Shown: positions 33,191-45,929 of the stretch, in pieces
How positions within the stretch are numbered: position 1 is the stretch's first letter
Layout: the number at the start of each line of letters is the position of its first letter
From: Sclerodactyla briareus
Taxonomy: Eukaryota; Echinodermata; Holothuroidea; Dendrochirotida; Sclerodactylidae
Length of the DNA: 64,000 nt
Assembly: GCA_026419785.1 (NCBI GenBank)
Contig: JAODTK010004743.1
Coordinates: 310,001 to 374,000, forward strand
Direction: 5' to 3'
Notes under the pieces: generated by a model
The model's database searches: none
What the model was told of the DNA's origin: nothing
Seen by the model: only the letters and a program-made list of their open reading frames with translations
Made by a program: the position numbers and the translations under genes

Positions 33191-35615
33191 TACCCCCGTA
33201 CCCCCGCAGAAATGGGCATGGGTTTAAGTCTATAAAGATCTCTCTTCCTTCCTCAGGTGCCTCTCTATCTGGTGTTTGACTGGTTTTCCCCCCCCACATG
33301 ATGTGACTATTTGGGAAAAGTGATTGCCGGAATAATAACATGTTAAACAATTCGCCAGAAGTCTTACTGGATCAACTAACTGAGCCCCATTAATTCAGAA
33401 ATGTCTTCAACATGGGCTATATATATAGAGCATTACAAGACTGTCTGTTCTATTATCTTTTGTATTATTATAGTGCATCAGATTATCTTTGTTATGGGGG
33501 GTGCTGCATGGGGTGGGGTCATATAGAGAGACTTCCTCCACCCCACCATGTAGGAGAGAATATGTGATTTCACAAGCCTGTGAACAGTTTGACCCCTAAA
33601 ATAGAATAAGACATTTGTGGACTGGTAAAATGGCTACTGATACAAGTATTCGAACGTTATTCACTTGTCCATTGCATGAACCCACCCTTGTCCCCCAGAC
33701 AAAAAGGGTAGGTCCTTGCACTTCAACACAATGAAATGCACCCCTCAGTCACTGTGCCTGAAAAATAATGAATTGATACACGCCACATCACTTTGAAGAC
33801 CCCAGACTACTCTGTCTGTACAAATTGAAACGATGACTGTCAATGATTACCCCTCATCCACATTAGTGATTAACGACTATTCGAACATGACCAACCTGTG
33901 ATACCACATGCTACTGGACAATGACTCTACATTGACTCACCTTGTCCATGGTATTGGAGGGATGCAATTGATACATATAGGCCTGTAAATCACTTCCTTT
34001 CCCACACATATACCCTTGAAAAAAAAAAATCACATTTGTTAATGAAGTTGGTCGTCCGATTCAAAGAACTGCCACTTCATTTAATCTATCTGCTTGGACC
34101 ATACCAGTCAATTATGAGTGATGAATGTCGCTAAAGTGATCCTCATCAATTAGCCTTGCCTGCAGTCCTTCGACTCAGTGTTACGGTCGCGGGGGCTTCC
34201 CACACGGATGGAAAACATCGGACCTCGCTAGGTTATGACTCCGTGACTTTACCTCACTTCAGATAACTTACTTACCAGGTTTTATTTTCAGTATTTCAAC
34301 TTCAATTGCACCTCAGATGACTTTAGTGACCTGGTAACAACCGCAACAAGTATCTCATCTCCTGCGCTAATAAATAATGCAGGTGATCGTTTTGTGTCAA
34401 GCTGTGGTTTGAGTTGCAACACACATCCTGCAGTTTTGAATATAGCTGAGTCAGGGAACATGTCAGGAAAAAAAGCAGGAAAAACTGCGCAGAGTTGCGC
34501 GTTCTTGTTTCTTTTTTTTATGCAGTCATTGCAATTATATGCCTTACACTAAAACCATCCCTAATGCCTTTGATTTATTTCCATCAATCTCACCTATATT
34601 TTAGTGTATACCTTTTGGTACCTATCTTTGCATATTGCTGAATAGCATCAAAAGACCCCGTTTACCCATGGCCACCCCTGCTATTCGGTAATGAGGAACC
34701 CCATTCAAATTGAAAAAAGAAGGCAACAGATCTATAATAGATTTTCGTTCCCTCATAATATCTGATAAAAAACTCAAATAACAATGGAATATTGAACAAT
34801 GCAACGTACTGTGGCAGAGTTGGTAGGTTCAACCGAACATCGACCTTCGTGTGGTATAAGAATGTCACTCAGTTCTCATGTTTGAGCCCTGTTGTCCTTC
34901 CTTTGGTCCTCTTTATGACCGTTTGGTAATTTCATGGCAGTTCTACAATTCTCAACCCACAATTATCTAGAATATTTGGCACTGGAAAATAATTATAGTC
35001 TTCAACGTTTGAAAGAATACATATATTTTTAGATCGCGGACACGGCCGAACTAAATCACGCTCCATACTTGGCGATTTGGCCGTGGGAAAACATCCACTG
35101 CGCGCGCAGCAGTAATGTCTCCTGAAGTGGTGGGTGAACTTCTTCGCCCTCGCGAAACTGCTCCTAGTGCTCATCCGCTCAATCGAAGGCAGTCATTTAG
35201 TGACTCATCGAGGAATTCAATGTGTCAGCTAATTGTTTGGATTGGAGTTCACCTGCAATGTCAGCTAGAACGCCGTGCGTGATTTCTGGTCCGGTAAATG
35301 TGGTATTTGTAATATAGGCCTATGCTTTTCTAAAATTTGAAGATCAGGACGAATAATTTCTGAAGATTGGGAACGTGGCTATACATTAAGTAAACCCAGG
35401 TAGGCCTAGCCTGCAACTGAGAGGCAAAACTACTCTCCGCCCAAATTTTGAAAGGAGAGAAAGCTAATTCGTACACCCACGTCGTATGCTCGAAGCTCCG
35501 TGTCAATTTCCGGTTTTTCTGGGACATTCAATGCACCCTTATGAGCACACATGACACTTAGTAGAAAACTTGCCCATCCTCTAGTCCTCTTGCTGATGGA
35601 CACATCACAACAGGC
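33191..35615. other. unassigned region with a weak exon candidate
   Basis: Mostly AT-rich and featureless. At 34292-34382 a good acceptor (ggttttattttcag) is followed by an open frame YFNFNCTSDDFSDLVTTATS and a GCAG/gtgatc donor. The same frame stays open from 34247 to 34552, so the boundaries are not decisive. A GCGCGC palindrome lies near 35100. No protein is recognised. Confidence 0.3.
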
Positions 35616-35619
35616 CGGT

Positions 35620-36485
35620 CTGAGCGTTTCGAAAAAGTGTGGGGGGGGGGGGGGTGAAGGGGAACATCGAATGCCAATGAACCATTTAAGCGGAGCGCCC
35701 CCATTGTTGGCGCGGAGCGTCACAAGAAAATTTTCAGATTTTCATACCATCCAGATCGCGACGAAAACGGCACTGCCAAGCTCATCGCACCCATCTACAT
35801 TTGTGATTTGAGTAAGCTACAGACAAAAAGTTTCATTGTGTAACTAAGATGATTACCGAATCACCATGGCGTATTTTTGTTATTACCTTTTCTACTCTGG
35901 CTTTGTTGCGTGAGATCCGGGGTCTACCGAAACGGTCTCTGGTGGCACGCAGGAAAGCCATAGGGGCCGTACGGGACACTCCAATTTGGGATCCAGAAAT
36001 TTGTAGCCCGGACTTTTACTTCCTATAAACTATCGACGCGCGGCGCGCGAAAAAAATGCATTGTTTCCGCATTGTTCGAAAAGATGCAAAAAATTCCTGC
36101 AGTTTTTTCACTTTGCTTTTCCCTTCCCAAATTTTTCCCGAATTTTCGCCTAATTTCCACTCATAAAATTGGGGGGAGGGGGGGGGGGCGTCCACCAAGG
36201 CTTTGAAATTATCGGGTGAACGAAATGATTCGAAGCATTTACAATCGCATATTTAGCCTACACCGCCTGGGAGACAAACGCCATTGCGCCGAACACTTGA
36301 AAAATTATTCAACTTTTGGCTTTTCGATAACATTCGAGAACTTGGTATGACAGCATGGTAAATTCTTTTCCCATCGGCCCTAGTCGGTCCAGATCTTCAC
36401 CTGGGGTCCGCACCTGGAATTAGTGGACTTAATACAATTTCCAGCGCGGTTATTGTTTGGTTATACAAAAAGTGAATCAGTTTAA
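35620..36485. repeat. 0.87-kb direct duplication, left copy (contains family C core)
   Basis: Matches 37070-37955 in the same orientation. Shared blocks include ATCGAATGC(C)AA(A)TGA, TTGGCGCG, GACAAAAA(A)GTT, AACTAAGATGATTACC, TTGTTATTACCTTTTCTACTCTG, AAAGCCATAG, TTTTCACTTTGCTTT, GTCCGCACCTGGAAT and ACTTAATACAATTTCCAGCG. The 35640-35770 part is a minus-orientation family C core with a G run. Confidence 0.82.
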
Positions 36486-36627
36486 AGTGACACAAAATCG
36501 GGCTTGTGCATATTTTTTTTTCTTCTACGGTCCGGAAGTGGGGGACAACGAATGATATCCCACACTTTTAAAAGTGGGGGGGGGGTTTGACATTATGTCC
36601 CCCCGTCCCCACCTGTTTACGCCCATT

Positions 36628-36795
36628 GCATCACCACAAACAATAGGGTTTATTATCTCCACTATCGTGCCACCCACATAACCTAACTTGAACCTAGTAC
36701 AAACTTGATTCATTAGAATTCGTGGCTGACGAGTTTGCTGGACTTTGCCATGCCGTGAGCTTGAATGACCTGCAGACTTGCACTAAACCAGCGCA
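36628..36795 (-). repeat. family B fragment, decayed
   Basis: The reverse complement retains CCCTATTGTTTGTGG, an ACTTGAACC/GTACAAACTTG block and GCTTGAATGACCTGCAGACT. It is a single unit without the (TG)n tract and sits between the two copies of the 0.87-kb duplication. Confidence 0.6.
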
Positions 36796-37069
36796 AGTCG
36801 AACGTTTTGATAAGCTGCGGACGGCAAATTCCTGTGGCATACACGGCATGTTCTTCACCAATCCACATTTATTGTTGTTCCATTAATTGATTTTACTGAC
36901 ATCTGTCATAAACCTTGAATGGCTTTGGACCTTTCTAACACATTAGCCTAATATTTGCTATCCGTGCCACAGCCACCAAATACCCACTACTCATTCCTAG
37001 GCCTGTATATTACTTATGTACCCCGCACAACTCCTATGCCTGTAGTTGAACATGAAACACCCTGCATCC

Positions 37070-37955
37070 GAATGACGGGCGTCGATCCGTTTGAAAACAT
37101 TGGGGGGAGGACCATCGAATGCAAATGACGTCTAATCGGCGCCCCACTGGTTGGCGCGAACGAAAAGGAAATATTTCATATTTCATCCCCTCCATATCGC
37201 CGGAAAACTCACCTGCCGACTCGCATAGCCCCCATATACAATGTGTTCTTTGAGTAAGAGACAGACAAAAAAGTTGTCTTTGTGGCAACTAAGATGATTA
37301 CCCCGCATATCACACATAGTATTTTGTTATTACCTTTTCTACTCTGTGCTTCGTTTGGCCGCGTGGGATCTCAGGGGCTCTGCCCAACGGTCCTGGTGGG
37401 ATCGAGAGAAAAGCCATAGTCGTACGGTACCACTCCAACTTGGGGAGCAGTAATTATTTGGGCCCGAAATTTTACAAGTCATCATCGAAGACTACCAGCG
37501 CGCGCTAAGCCGCTGCATTTTTTGGCATGTTTTTTCCGGGCACCTTTTTATCGAAAAAGTCAGCAGAGTATTCGCAGGCATTTTTCACTTTGCTTTAGTT
37601 CTCCTTTCCCTCCCAAATTTTCCACGAATTTTCGCCCGAATTATTAATCTCAGACAAACTGGGGGGGGAGGAGGGAAGTCTTCCCCTAGGCTTCTGAATT
37701 AATTCGAGTGAACAAAATGATTCGAAAGATTAATCGCATATTCACACGCCGGGTAGAAAACGACTTGAAAATTGATGCACTTTGGAAATTCGAATTTAAA
37801 ATCGAAGCACTCGGTTCATGAAACAATGGTGTAATCCTTTTGACTTCTGCCCTAGTGTGGGGTCCCACATCTTCACCGTACCTGGGGTCCGCACCTGGAA
37901 TCATGGACTTAAGACAATTTCCAACGCGATTATGTTCGGTATAAAATATTGAATC
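37070..37955. repeat. 0.87-kb direct duplication, right copy
   Basis: Direct partner of 35620-36485, diverged by many substitutions and indels. The family C core here lies at 37085-37240. The 84-codon minus frame overlapping it is repeat-derived. Confidence 0.82.
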
Positions 37956-40760
37956 AGTTTAGACGATCTCAACTTTGATTATCCCTGTGACCACCGCACA
38001 CCACTAAAATAAATGACCAGTTGCACGGTACACGTTCACAGGACAGTGAATTTTGGGCAGAACAATTTACCCATACTAAAAAAAGTTTGTGGATTTTAAT
38101 TGCAGTTAATATGCACAACTTATATCGGTATCTTATGCGCGCGAAAATTCAGCAACACCAACCATAATTGAAAAACTTTTCATTTTTATCTTTTTGGCCC
38201 AAGTCTTCCATTATTTCCCTCTAATTTGGTTATTTCGTTCGTGCTTTCACTCTCAAATTATCCCCAACCCGCCCGACCAGTCTCGATAGTATGATGATTG
38301 CCGAGTTGGTTCTGTGACCATCCTGATATACTGTACTTACATCTTACTATCGTGGCAGAGATGCCCAATATCACTAACTTGGGATGAAAAAATGATCAAA
38401 GTCAATGTTTTTGCCAATTATCAATATACTGTGTATCTGCTAGACTATTTCCAATCCAAGGCGCAGTCTCTGCGGGGTCGTAATCCCAACTTTTTTGGAA
38501 GTCCTCCGTACATCTATGTGTTTTCACTCTTGACCACTGGGACCCCTCAACCATCACCAGGGGATTGCCCCTTGACTATTCCGCAAAGCCATGTGATACC
38601 AGTCAAGCTTTTGTTAAGCACATTACTGAACAATTTGGTCCTCATGGCATTCGTAGGCGACTGCAATAATAAATTGCGAACTGAGAAAAGTGGTGAATGA
38701 GCTGGCCTAGGCGGACGCGACCCTTCGGATTTTTTGCAGAACATGTTTTGCCTAAACAACAGAAAAACAAGCCCCCGGCGAGGAGCTCGCGAAATTTTGT
38801 CCTGTGTTTCGGGCGTTTGATTGAAATTCAGGCCAGTCAGCCAGACTTTTGGTCATTTCCTTCACTTTTGGCCTTTTTCCTGTCCAGATTTTCCCCCCGA
38901 ATTATTTGCCTGCCCGAATTTTTTTCATCTCCGATAACTTGCTCTCTTCAACAGGGCTAATACGCAATTTGGTAAATATAAATTATATATTGGGTGAAGG
39001 TCTTTTCGCCCTGCGAAATTAGTAAGTGCCTGGTGACTTCATGTTGCAAAAGGAAGGAAACCATTAGAATCCGTCATGAGGTCTAAATTTTATGTTCACT
39101 CTACGTAAGACATTTCTGACTAGGCGAGGGCTAAACATTATTAGGGCCCTGTGAGATGGGTCTCATGGCAGTCGGTTCACCCTCCCCTTTGAAACGTTTT
39201 GGCTTTAGGTACAAATTCATGCTCTAAATGGTGATTTTTTTTTGTGCGAAAATGCCGCTGTCCACCATGGCAAGTATTCCCTTCTTTTGGTTATTGGTCT
39301 GAGCCTACCTTCCATGGGAACCACCTAGTTTGGTGTCCTAGGGGAAAAGCCTGGAAGTCGACCGCTAGCCCATTCTTTAGAGAACCCATGGTGATATTTT
39401 TCGTTTTGCCTCTAGGCTCGACCCGTCTTTTTCGACGGAATTTTGACTGAATATCACAAATTTTTCGAATTTGTTAGGCACTTCATGACGTATGTGAGAA
39501 CCACAAAAGTCGAAGGTGGCTTTTTTCGCACGGTTGTTCTGGTATCAGTCCTAATTATTTGAAAAAATTCTTCTCATATTTGCTAGAATTATACATTTCT
39601 GCCCGGTTTTGTTGTTACCATAACATATTCATTCCTATAAGCGCATTATCGCGTAGGTAAATCGTCGACGCCCCCACATTTTTTGCTGTCTCGTTTCTGA
39701 TAATGGGCCACGGACTGTTTTTTGTTGAAATTGAAAGTGCAAGATATATATTGTTTAATTGGAGTGCATCGTGTCCCCCTATCGATGGCTTCATCTGGCT
39801 AGAAGGCGATTGTCTTGGGAGCAATTTTTGTAAAATATAGTCACATAATTACAAAATTGCACGGAATCTTTTCATCCACGGAATCTCATAGCTATATCGG
39901 CACGTGGTCTACAGTACCAGGGGTGGCGCCCAGCGGGGGGGGGGGGCACGTTTGTTTTGTGGCCATGCCCCTACATCGAAGAGCTGCCCCCCCCCTCAGG
40001 GACTTTTTCCATCTCGGTCGGGAGCCCGATTGGGTACGCTACAATGTACACACCCCGACGAGGGTTCTTTGCCCCGACGTATATATTTCCAACGTCTTAT
40101 AGGTGAAAATTTCCTATAGTGAAGCGTGGGAAATTTTGCGGCGCGCTTCGGCCCCTCATATCTCTCTATAGTAATGCAAGTCCTCGCTCGATTTTAAGAT
40201 CAGCGTAATCAACTTCCTACGCTATACAATCGTGAATATATAGATGGTAGGATACAACACCTTATGGATATCTTCGTAATGTGCCTGCAAGAGATTAAGG
40301 TCACAATTCGTTGGGGGAGGATGCTCGTTCTCCGGCCTATTCACTGTTTTTGCCTCTGTGTAGAGTGGTGTGCTTTCAAGATCGCATGCCAGGTATCTTC
40401 CTGTGGGCATTATTGGGGAATATACTGACTCTATTCTACTAATGAGGGCTCCTGATGAGGGGAGAAGCTATTGAAAGTAAACATTGCGCTCCACACACAA
40501 TGTGTATTTCATTTTTTCGTTTTTTTGTTCTTCAAGACAATGTTCAAAAAAGTGAAACATCAAAATGCAGTTTTGACTTAGGGGGTAGGGTGACCGGGTC
40601 GTCGGGGAACTTGCCCCCCCCCCCCCCGCCCTTCAGGAACTCGGACCCCCCCGTCGGGGAAATCCTGGCGCCACCCCTTGTACAGAACTGACAGCGAAAC
40701 AACCATCAGGATACCGAAACGCACGCCAGTTTTTTGCATATTTCCTGGACATCGATCAAT
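37956..40760. other. unassigned repeat-like region with poly-C/G runs
   Basis: G and C runs occur at 39937-39948, 39987-39996 and 40614-40627 inside sequence of the 'ccaggggtggcgcc...gggg' type. A GCGGCGCGCTTCGG palindromic block at about 40138 resembles others near 36030, 37497, 41200 and 43530. Frames at 38314-38700 (plus, 128 codons) and 39815-40102 are without family resemblance. Confidence 0.4.
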
Positions 40761-41344
40761 CACAACATCCAAACTTGACAAGAGTGAAAATTTTTGCTCA
40801 GAGTCCTTCGGGCTTTTCGACAAGAGAAACGGCAATCTGCTGACTTGCATGTGGGCCATTTATCCATTTGGCAGGTTTGTCTGCCTTGAATTGTGCCTAT
40901 TCTTTGCCCAAGCGGTTTTTTTTCCTCGATCTGCAACTATGCTTCAGCCTTTCAACTTACTCAATTGTGTTGGAGCAGTCTGACTCTCATCCCACTCGAT
41001 GCCAACGCGCTCTCGTGTGATAATGATGGAAATTTTATTGTGAATCTACCCCTTTGTTTAAAAACAACAATAGAAAGTCTCATTATGTTTTTCTGAGTGA
41101 GAAAACTTGCAAGAAAGCTTCATATCGCCAGAATATGCCTTCAAAATGCCTCGCTCACGACACGACACTATTAAAGCAACAGTTACAGGTCGTCTGCGCG
41201 CGCAGCGCGCGGAAATGGAAATTTTGGAACAACGCGGGTTCTGAATAAGGCCACAGCTGGGGACTTTGTGAGGCCGGGCTTTCTCAATATTTTCAGCCCA
41301 CACAGCCACTAACGGAGAGGTGTAAAACGGACATGTACTTTCGT

Positions 41345-41445
41345 ATCCACAAGGATCAAAAAGGGGAGGGGGGGGGGGCATTTTGATATGATTGTTCCCC
41401 CCCCCACGTCGGAAAGTGGGGGGGGGGGACGTATTCCCCTTGTCC
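41345..41445. repeat. paired G/C-run repeat
   Basis: G runs at 41363-41379 and 41417-41428 flank a C run at 41397-41405; the arms around them (GGACAAGGGGAA / ACGTCGG) are typical of low-complexity dispersed repeats here. It interrupts the 193-codon minus frame at 41058-41639 and produces its Pro- and Gly-rich stretches. Confidence 0.6.
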
Positions 41446-41749
41446 CCAGGATCGACGCACATGCCGCAAGGAAAGTCTAGCAACACAAGGGTACTGGACA
41501 GATCTTCCCAGACTGTATGCCCCTCCACCACTGCTGTATTCCAGCTACCAGTGCTGACAGAAAAGTAAAAGTAAACCGTCTCTGCTCTACAAGGCAGCCA
41601 GCCGAGCTCCAGGAGTAGTAATGAAACAAACCACTTCACAGGAGAGTTCGATGGGAAGGGCTGCAGTGGAAAGTCAAATTGGGGTACTATGGATTCAATT
41701 AAAAATCTAAAACACTATGCAAAAAAAGATAGCTCAGCCTAGCCAGTGG

Positions 41750-41890
41750 AACCATGCTTTAATCCACCACCAAGTTTCAAACTGATCGCATAAAGTTCAG
41801 AAGTTACGAATGAACGTGACAACAGATATGAAACGAACGACTAACGGACGACGACGAACGAACGAACGAAAGAACGACCGAAGGAAGGAG
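41750..41890. repeat. marine-type repeat ending in (ACGA)n
   Basis: ACCAAGTTTCAAACTGATCG followed by GAAGTTACGAATGAACGTG and an ACGA-rich simple repeat at 41831-41890. It resembles in style the repeat at 55290-56040, where CCAAGTTTC blocks also precede a GGACGCGGAC simple repeat. Confidence 0.55.
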
Positions 41891-41944
41891 AAACTTGTAG
41901 AGCTGCTTTACCCGTAGCTAAAAATATTAGGAAACTTAAGGTGC

Positions 41945-42150
41945 TTAACTAGGCACGGAGAATGTGCGAATGTGCGATGTATTGCGAATACGCGACAGGC
42001 ATTTTTCGCTCCTGTGTTATTTATATGGGTCTATTTACATTAGGCACGCGGACCGCGAATGTGCGATTTTTTTTGTCGCGGGTCGCGACAAAAACCGAAT
42101 TGTCGAGTGTGACAATTCAAATCGGGTGACGCGCGCGACAGCTCGCGAGT
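41945..42150. repeat. family F CG-rich palindromic repeat, copy 1
   Basis: Two TAGGCACG-(C)GGA...GCGAATGTGCGAT units about 95 bp apart. The second contains a perfect 11-bp stem with 3-base loop at 42070-42094 (TTTTTGTCGCG / CGCGACAAAAA). The reverse complement of 46770-46895 has the same ACTAGGCACGCGAAT heads, also in two units about 100 bp apart. Confidence 0.6.
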
Positions 42151-42964
42151 TATGACCGAAGTACGCCGATGGGAAACCGTTCCTTTGTATAATGAGAATT
42201 TCCGTTTTTGCTGCAGGAATAGACCTATCGTCACACATACATCGTGCAATTCCCTTTATTTTCGCCTGTTAAATAGGGCCTACATAGTCTATGCATTATT
42301 CCTAACTGTGCCCATATGTTCGAAAAGACCGCATGATGGATTGTTGAATCGTTTTATAACCCGATCGGTGTGGGAATATTACGCAATTCGGGTTGGATAG
42401 ATCTACTCGGGGAATCGACCAGACCAGGGAATGTATATTTCTAACCTTCTTCTGACCACGGCGGCGATCATGAGGATGGGGGGGGGGGGGGCGGGGAGGA
42501 CGGATCCCCCCCCCAATATTTTGGTTGAGGGGGACGCATGCACTTTGTCCCACCAATATTTGAGCCCGACTACTATTTCGCTGACACGTTTCCGGAATAT
42601 CCAGCTGCAACCGTGCTTTAAATGAATGCATAAATATAAAATTTGGGGGATCAATTTAAGTGATCTGCCGCCTACCTCTTCGAAATGTTGCGCGATGCGC
42701 GCGGCGGTTACAAGGTTATATACTGGTATAGTGTTAGACTATGATGTGCCTTGTGCAGAATAGGTTCCTTAGCAAGAGCCCGAAATTTAATATGGGTGTT
42801 CTGAATTATCAATGAAAGAAGGGTTCTCCTTCACTCTCGTTCGCACAGACTGGCTTTACAGCTTGCTGTGTGTGTTATTGTTTCATCGTTGGACGTTGTC
42901 GATTCCCTGTTAGTTGTTGAATAAACAACTAAAAATTGCTATCTTAGGTAAAGGGGCTTGAGGC

Positions 42965-43530
42965 GACGGCCCGGGGCGACGGAGGTAGGTCTACCAGCCT
43001 AGCGGTAATCCGTGATTTCCTCATTTTTATGGGTGCCGGTGCACATACTAGCACCTATATGGAGGGCACACAGATTTGCGCATTGAAAATGCTGCAGGGA
43101 ACGCCACCCAAATGCGTTGTCAAAAAGTCATAATTCAAAATTCAGGTGGAGAAAGGCCAGGTCCCAAATTTGCCTAAATTTTCGATGGAATGCTCCCAAG
43201 TGTAACTCGTTGTTTTGAAGACGGAGGTTGAGACGACGAGGTACTAGTACCACCCTGGCGGGCCTGTGAATTCGTTGGCAGTTATGGTCTATTCCGGCAA
43301 AGTTCATAATTCATTTATGAAGTGCGAACCACTTGTTGAAAGTTGGGTCGGTTTCACGGTGCCTAGTATGATGGGCACACGGTAAGGGTGGAAAAAACCC
43401 TATAAGCCATCAGATTCGGCCAGGGAAACGCCACAAATTCGTGCAAGAACATGATTCAATCGGGTGAAGATAAGTTTATATCCAAGATTGCCTGACTTTC
43501 GATGAAATGTAACAAAAGTGTAAAATTTTC
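42965..43530. repeat. diverged direct repeat of about 290 bp
   Basis: Two units share, in order, GACGGAGGT/GACGAGGTACTAG, a GGTGCC...ATGGGCACAC(G) block, ATTC(A)GG(C)CAGGGAAACGCCAC-like and AAAT(G/T)CGT, a block near TGCCTAAATTTTCGATG or TTGCCTGACTTTCGATG, and a GAAATGTAACAAAAGTGTAA or GGAATGCTCCCAAGTGTAAC end. The second ends at a CGCGAGCGCTTCGCGGCGC palindrome. Confidence 0.55.
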
Positions 43531-43984
43531 GCGAGCGCTTCGCGGCGCATGTGCGGTTTTACTTCTCTGTGTTATAATCATTTCTACACCTGTCTAGTCC
43601 CGATCGGGATACATGAATCCTCCCATGCCCTCCAATGGGGACTGTGGAAAGCAGAAGATTAAAATGGGGCGGTAATCTTTGATTAAAAATATCAGGTCCT
43701 ATCTAAGTGCTAGTTCAGAGAGGTGTCAGTGCAATGTCATTGGTCAATTGGATCCTGCAAAATCTCGGGCTTCGCGCGGACTATTGGTTGCTGTCTGCCA
43801 TTTCCATTGCTCCTTTCATGACGCATAACCTCACTTGCATCGTATTTTAAATAGAACGTCCACAGTTTCCCAAACCTTGAATTGGATCCCTAAGGCGATA
43901 AGTTTTGTTGAGAACCTCCTCAAATAAAGACATTGTTACCGTATCATTTTGGAATGCTGCTTACTTTCGTACAAGGCACGGAAG

Positions 43985-44060
43985 TGCCATTTCCTGCACT
44001 CTAGGGGATCTGTCACCGTAAAATTTCCGTCGCTCCGTCCAACTAAGTGGGGCGCTCCGC
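43985..44060 (+). repeat. family C repeat core
   Basis: TCTAGGGGATCTG, AAAATTTCCGTCGCTCCG and GGGGCGCTCCGCTTAGA match the family C pattern. A G/C-run block follows at 44127-44166. Confidence 0.65.
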
Positions 44061-44717
44061 TTAGATAGTATTCATCTTGTCCGTTCCCCCAATCGCCAAC
44101 ACAAATCGCCATAGGCGTACGAGGCGGGGGGGGGGGGCAGAGGGGGCACTCGCCCCCCCCCCCCCAATTCGGGCAAATCAATTGACCCATACGGGTAAAT
44201 AGAGACTGCCGAAGTGGGTAGATGTCGCCATAACCAATTTAACCTAATAACATTACATCCTTTTAAATTTTACCAACAAATTGTTCAAAACCTGTGTTTT
44301 TCAAGAACTCATTGAAGAGACTGCACTTAAAACGTATCTCTACACACCTACAAATACATGCATTTTTTGCTCCAATGAAGTGTGTGTGCATTTAATTCAC
44401 TTTGAGGGTCAGGATTTTTCGCCAACTTCTAACAACAAATTTCAAACATATTTATAGACAAGCGACCACAGTGACTCTTCACTCTTCCGAGTCCTTCGGT
44501 TCGGGGGCAAAATTGGTACATGCCAAATTGGAGTGGTCCCGTACGCCTATGGCTTTCCCCTTCAATCCCACCAGAGACCAGAGTAGAAAAAGTATTAAAA
44601 AACGCCATGTGTGATAATTGGTAAATCATCTTAGTATGCACAATGAAAACTTTTTTGTCTGTCTTTTACTCAAATTACACGTGTAGATGGGTGCTATTGA
44701 GCCTGGCAAGTGCCGTT

Positions 44718-44870
44718 TCGTCACGATCTAGAGGGTATGAAATCTGAAATTTTCTTTGTCAATCCGCGCCAACCGGTGGTGGCGATCCGCTTAGAGGGTC
44801 ATTTGCGTTCGATATGTCCCCCCCCCCCACTTTTTGAAACGTTCCGACGCCCTTGCGTGGTATGGTGGTA
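44718..44870 (+). repeat. family C repeat core
   Basis: The clearest family C copy: TCTAGAGGGTATGAAATCTG, AAATTTTCTTTG, CCGCGCCAACCGGTGG, CGATCCGCTTAGAGGGTCAT, TTGCGTTCGATATGTCC, a poly-C run, and ACTTTTTGAAACGTTCCGAC. Confidence 0.75.
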
Positions 44871-45640
44871 TGTTACTAACTGTCTGTTTTGAGAAGTTTT
44901 TGGTGAGTTTGTTGTAGGGCTGACTTGGATTCGGATCATTTGAGCAGGCATCGCGTCCCGATGCCGATGCAATAGAGAATATATAAAGACACTGTCCAGT
45001 GTTAGCGTTACTCTGTTATTCTTCTATTTGGATTCTCACACGATGTTTCCACCCTCTGGCATTTTTCGAAGCTGCCCGGCCGGGTAAAATCCTGGATATA
45101 GTTCAAATCCCTCATATTCCATCACCCGCATAGTGAGTGAATTCAGCGAATTGGTGCATCTATTTTACTGACGTCACTTGCCTCATTTTCATAGAATATC
45201 CATATTTTTCCAGATAATAGTATTCAACAAGGTTATTGATCTTCTTAGGCACCTTGTGGATTACCTTTAGGCTGGGGTGGCGCCAGGGCATGACCCCCCC
45301 CCCAAAGCGGAGAAACGTCGGGGAGCAAAGTATGAAAAAATAGGTGCGTTGCCCGTTTTCAGTAGGTAATTCATGCTAGAATATCATCCTAGGATAGTAC
45401 CATTTTGCGTCTAGGGGGTTCAGTTGCAAAACTTTCCGAATGGCGTGGGAACCCTTAGACCCCTCCTCCAGATCAGTTTATCAACAAGATCACTAATGAA
45501 ACGACCCCCCCCCCGTCGGGGAACCACAGCCCCTTCACAACAACCCTGGCGCCGCCACTGCTTCGGGACTTACCCATTGGAGGCCAGTCACTGTTGCCAA
45601 TAAATTGAGCTGTCCTCTTGAAATTTTGTATTTATTTCAG

Positions 45641-45682
45641 GAAAAATATTATAAGGAAAGAGATGAAGAGAATCCGTTTCAA
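45641..45682 (+). CDS. possible 42-nt exon
   Basis: A strong acceptor (ttttgtatttatttcag) is followed by EKYYKERDEENPFQ in an open frame and a reasonable donor (CAA/gtaatt). The hydrophilic, acidic composition is coding-like and the length is a multiple of three. No neighbouring exon of the same gene could be identified, so this stands on splice-site and composition evidence only. Confidence 0.28.
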
Positions 45683-45929
45683 GTAATTAAAGATTATCAA
45701 AAATATCATTTGATTTTGGCATAAAGGGAAAGTAGATGTGACGTGACTCCATGTATTGGTTCTGTATCGATGTCGAGCGACAGGATCCCCAAACCACAGG
45801 TCCTGGGAAAGTCCACGTGGGCGCCACCACTATTTTTGGGGGGGGGCGAGGATATACACATGGTAACTGTATTTTGAGGTTGGATACATACAAGCTTAGA
45901 ACGGTCTGGGTTGCCGTTTCCGGGTACCT

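Noticed and set aside
41058..41639. 193-codon minus-strand frame with a signal-peptide-like N-terminus (longest frame in the window)
   Set aside because: Its middle is produced by the paired G/C-run repeat at 41345-41445 (Pro- and Gly-rich stretches) and by a GCGCGC palindrome found in several other repeats. No domain is recognisable, and the hydrophobic start can arise by chance.
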